From assembly GCA_028279155.1 (NCBI GenBank), contig JANQST010000566.1, positions 1 through 7,622 on the forward strand: DNA of 7,622 nt, in the 5' to 3' direction. This DNA comes from Cyclobacteriaceae bacterium (lineage in GTDB: Bacteria > Bacteroidota > Bacteroidia > Cytophagales > Cyclobacteriaceae). The notes beneath the pieces are model-generated. The model saw only the letters and a program-made list of their open reading frames with translations. It was not told where the DNA came from and did not search any database. The translations under genes and the position numbers were made by a program. Positions 7,059-7,622 of this stretch are shown one piece after another (position 1 is the stretch's first letter; the number at the start of each line of letters is the position of its first letter).

Positions 7059-7622
7059 TTAGCTTCTTGGGTATCTTATACTCTCTGTTAATTCTTGAAC
7101 TTCTTTGGGTGGCGGTGGGGTCAGTCTGGAAACTACTATAGCAATAACAAAATTGATCAATGCTCCCAGTGTACCAATGCCTTCAGGTGCTATCCCAAAC
7201 CAATACCCATCAGGAATGCCTGGCCCTCCAAGTTGAGGTTTGAAATAAATAATGTAGACGGTAGTGAATAGGATACCAATCACCATTCCTGAATTAGCAC
7301 CCTGTTTGTTCATTCTTTTGTCAAAAATTCCCAAAATAATTGCCGGGAAGAAAGATGAAGCAGCCAATCCAAATGCCAGTGCCACTACCTGTGCCACGAA
7401 CCCAGGTGGATTAAGTCCGGCAAGCCCTGCTGCAATTACTGCTATTGCGATGGCAAGTCTTGCAGCCCGTAACTCTCCTTTTTCATTTATGTCAGGAGCA
7501 ACATATTTCTTCAATAGATCGTGAGAGATGGATGTTGAAATAACCAATAAAAGCCCGGCAGCAGTCGACAATGCAGCAGCTAATCCGCCAGCTACTACCA
7601 ATGCGATAACCCATGCAGGTAG
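7059..7622 (-). CDS. actP: Cation/acetate symporter of the ActP type (sodium:solute symporter family), C-terminal part
   Basis: This is an inner-membrane transporter expected to bring acetate into the cell with a cation, feeding Acs. The frame is open to the right edge of the window, so only the last 187 residues are visible, about a third of the usual length near 550. The TTG at 7599-7601 is internal; the frame continues upstream through L-P-A-W-V-I-A. Family hallmarks resemble E. coli ActP closely: VVAGGLAAALSTAAGLLL, ISHDLLKK, LNPPGFVAQVVALAFGLAA, a further hydrophobic segment (GMVIGILFTTVYIIYF), the segment TLGALINFVIAIVVS, and the tail VQELTESIRYPRS against VQDLVESVR-like endings of ActP. 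At least four hydrophobic segments are visible. It is followed after 39 bp by acs in the same direction. In E. coli the order is acs-yjcH-actP, so the transporter lies before the enzyme here. A close solute symporter for another carboxylate is possible, but the acs neighbour supports acetate. Confidence 0.9.
   Translation of the reverse strand, partial: LPAWVIALVVAGGLAAALSTAAGLLLVISTSISHDLLKKYVAPDINEKGELRAARLAIAIAVIAAGLAGLNPPGFVAQVVALAFGLAASSFFPAIILGIFDKRMNKQGANSGMVIGILFTTVYIIYFKPQLGGPGIPDGYWFGIAPEGIGTLGALINFVIAIVVSRLTPPPPKEVQELTESIRYPRS

Noticed and set aside
7599..7601. TTG as the start of a short membrane protein on the - strand
   Set aside because: The frame continues to the window edge with clear ActP sequence (LPAWVIA), so this codon is an internal leucine.

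Overview
The window looks like chromosomal DNA of a member of the Bacteroidota, possibly a Cytophagales-like marine or soil bacterium. The signs are moderately AT-rich DNA, start codons mostly without Shine-Dalgarno sequences, a eukaryote-like class I ribonucleotide reductase, and a soluble PAS-GAF histidine kinase with an H-box of the ITSHNIR type. This placement is inferred from protein resemblance, not from any marker gene.

Layout from left to right. (1) Bases 2-655, + strand: the 3' part of nrdB (R2, radical-generating subunit). (2) Bases 706-3108, +: complete nrdA (R1, catalytic subunit), 50 bp after nrdB and probably co-transcribed with it. (3) Bases 3109-3450: a 342-bp gap with a strong 11-bp inverted repeat, probably a terminator for the nrd operon, and weak promoter-like elements for the next gene. 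(4) Bases 3451-5142, +: a cytoplasmic PAS-GAF sensor histidine kinase with no response regulator in view. (5) Bases 5139-7019, -: acetyl-CoA synthetase (acs), converging on the kinase gene so that the two stop codons overlap within 4 bp. (6) Bases 7059-7622, -: the 3' part of an ActP-type cation/acetate symporter, 39 bp upstream of acs in the same direction.

Three functional blocks are present. NrdB and NrdA make deoxyribonucleotides for DNA synthesis. ActP and Acs take up acetate and activate it to acetyl-CoA. The kinase between them is an orphan sensor with unknown input and output.

I found no mobile element, CRISPR array, RNA gene or defence-like cassette, and no convincing new system. 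The more interesting points are the near-identical residue numbering of NrdA and human R1, the altered H-box of the orphan kinase, the nested convergent stop codons, and the large inverted repeat after nrdA.
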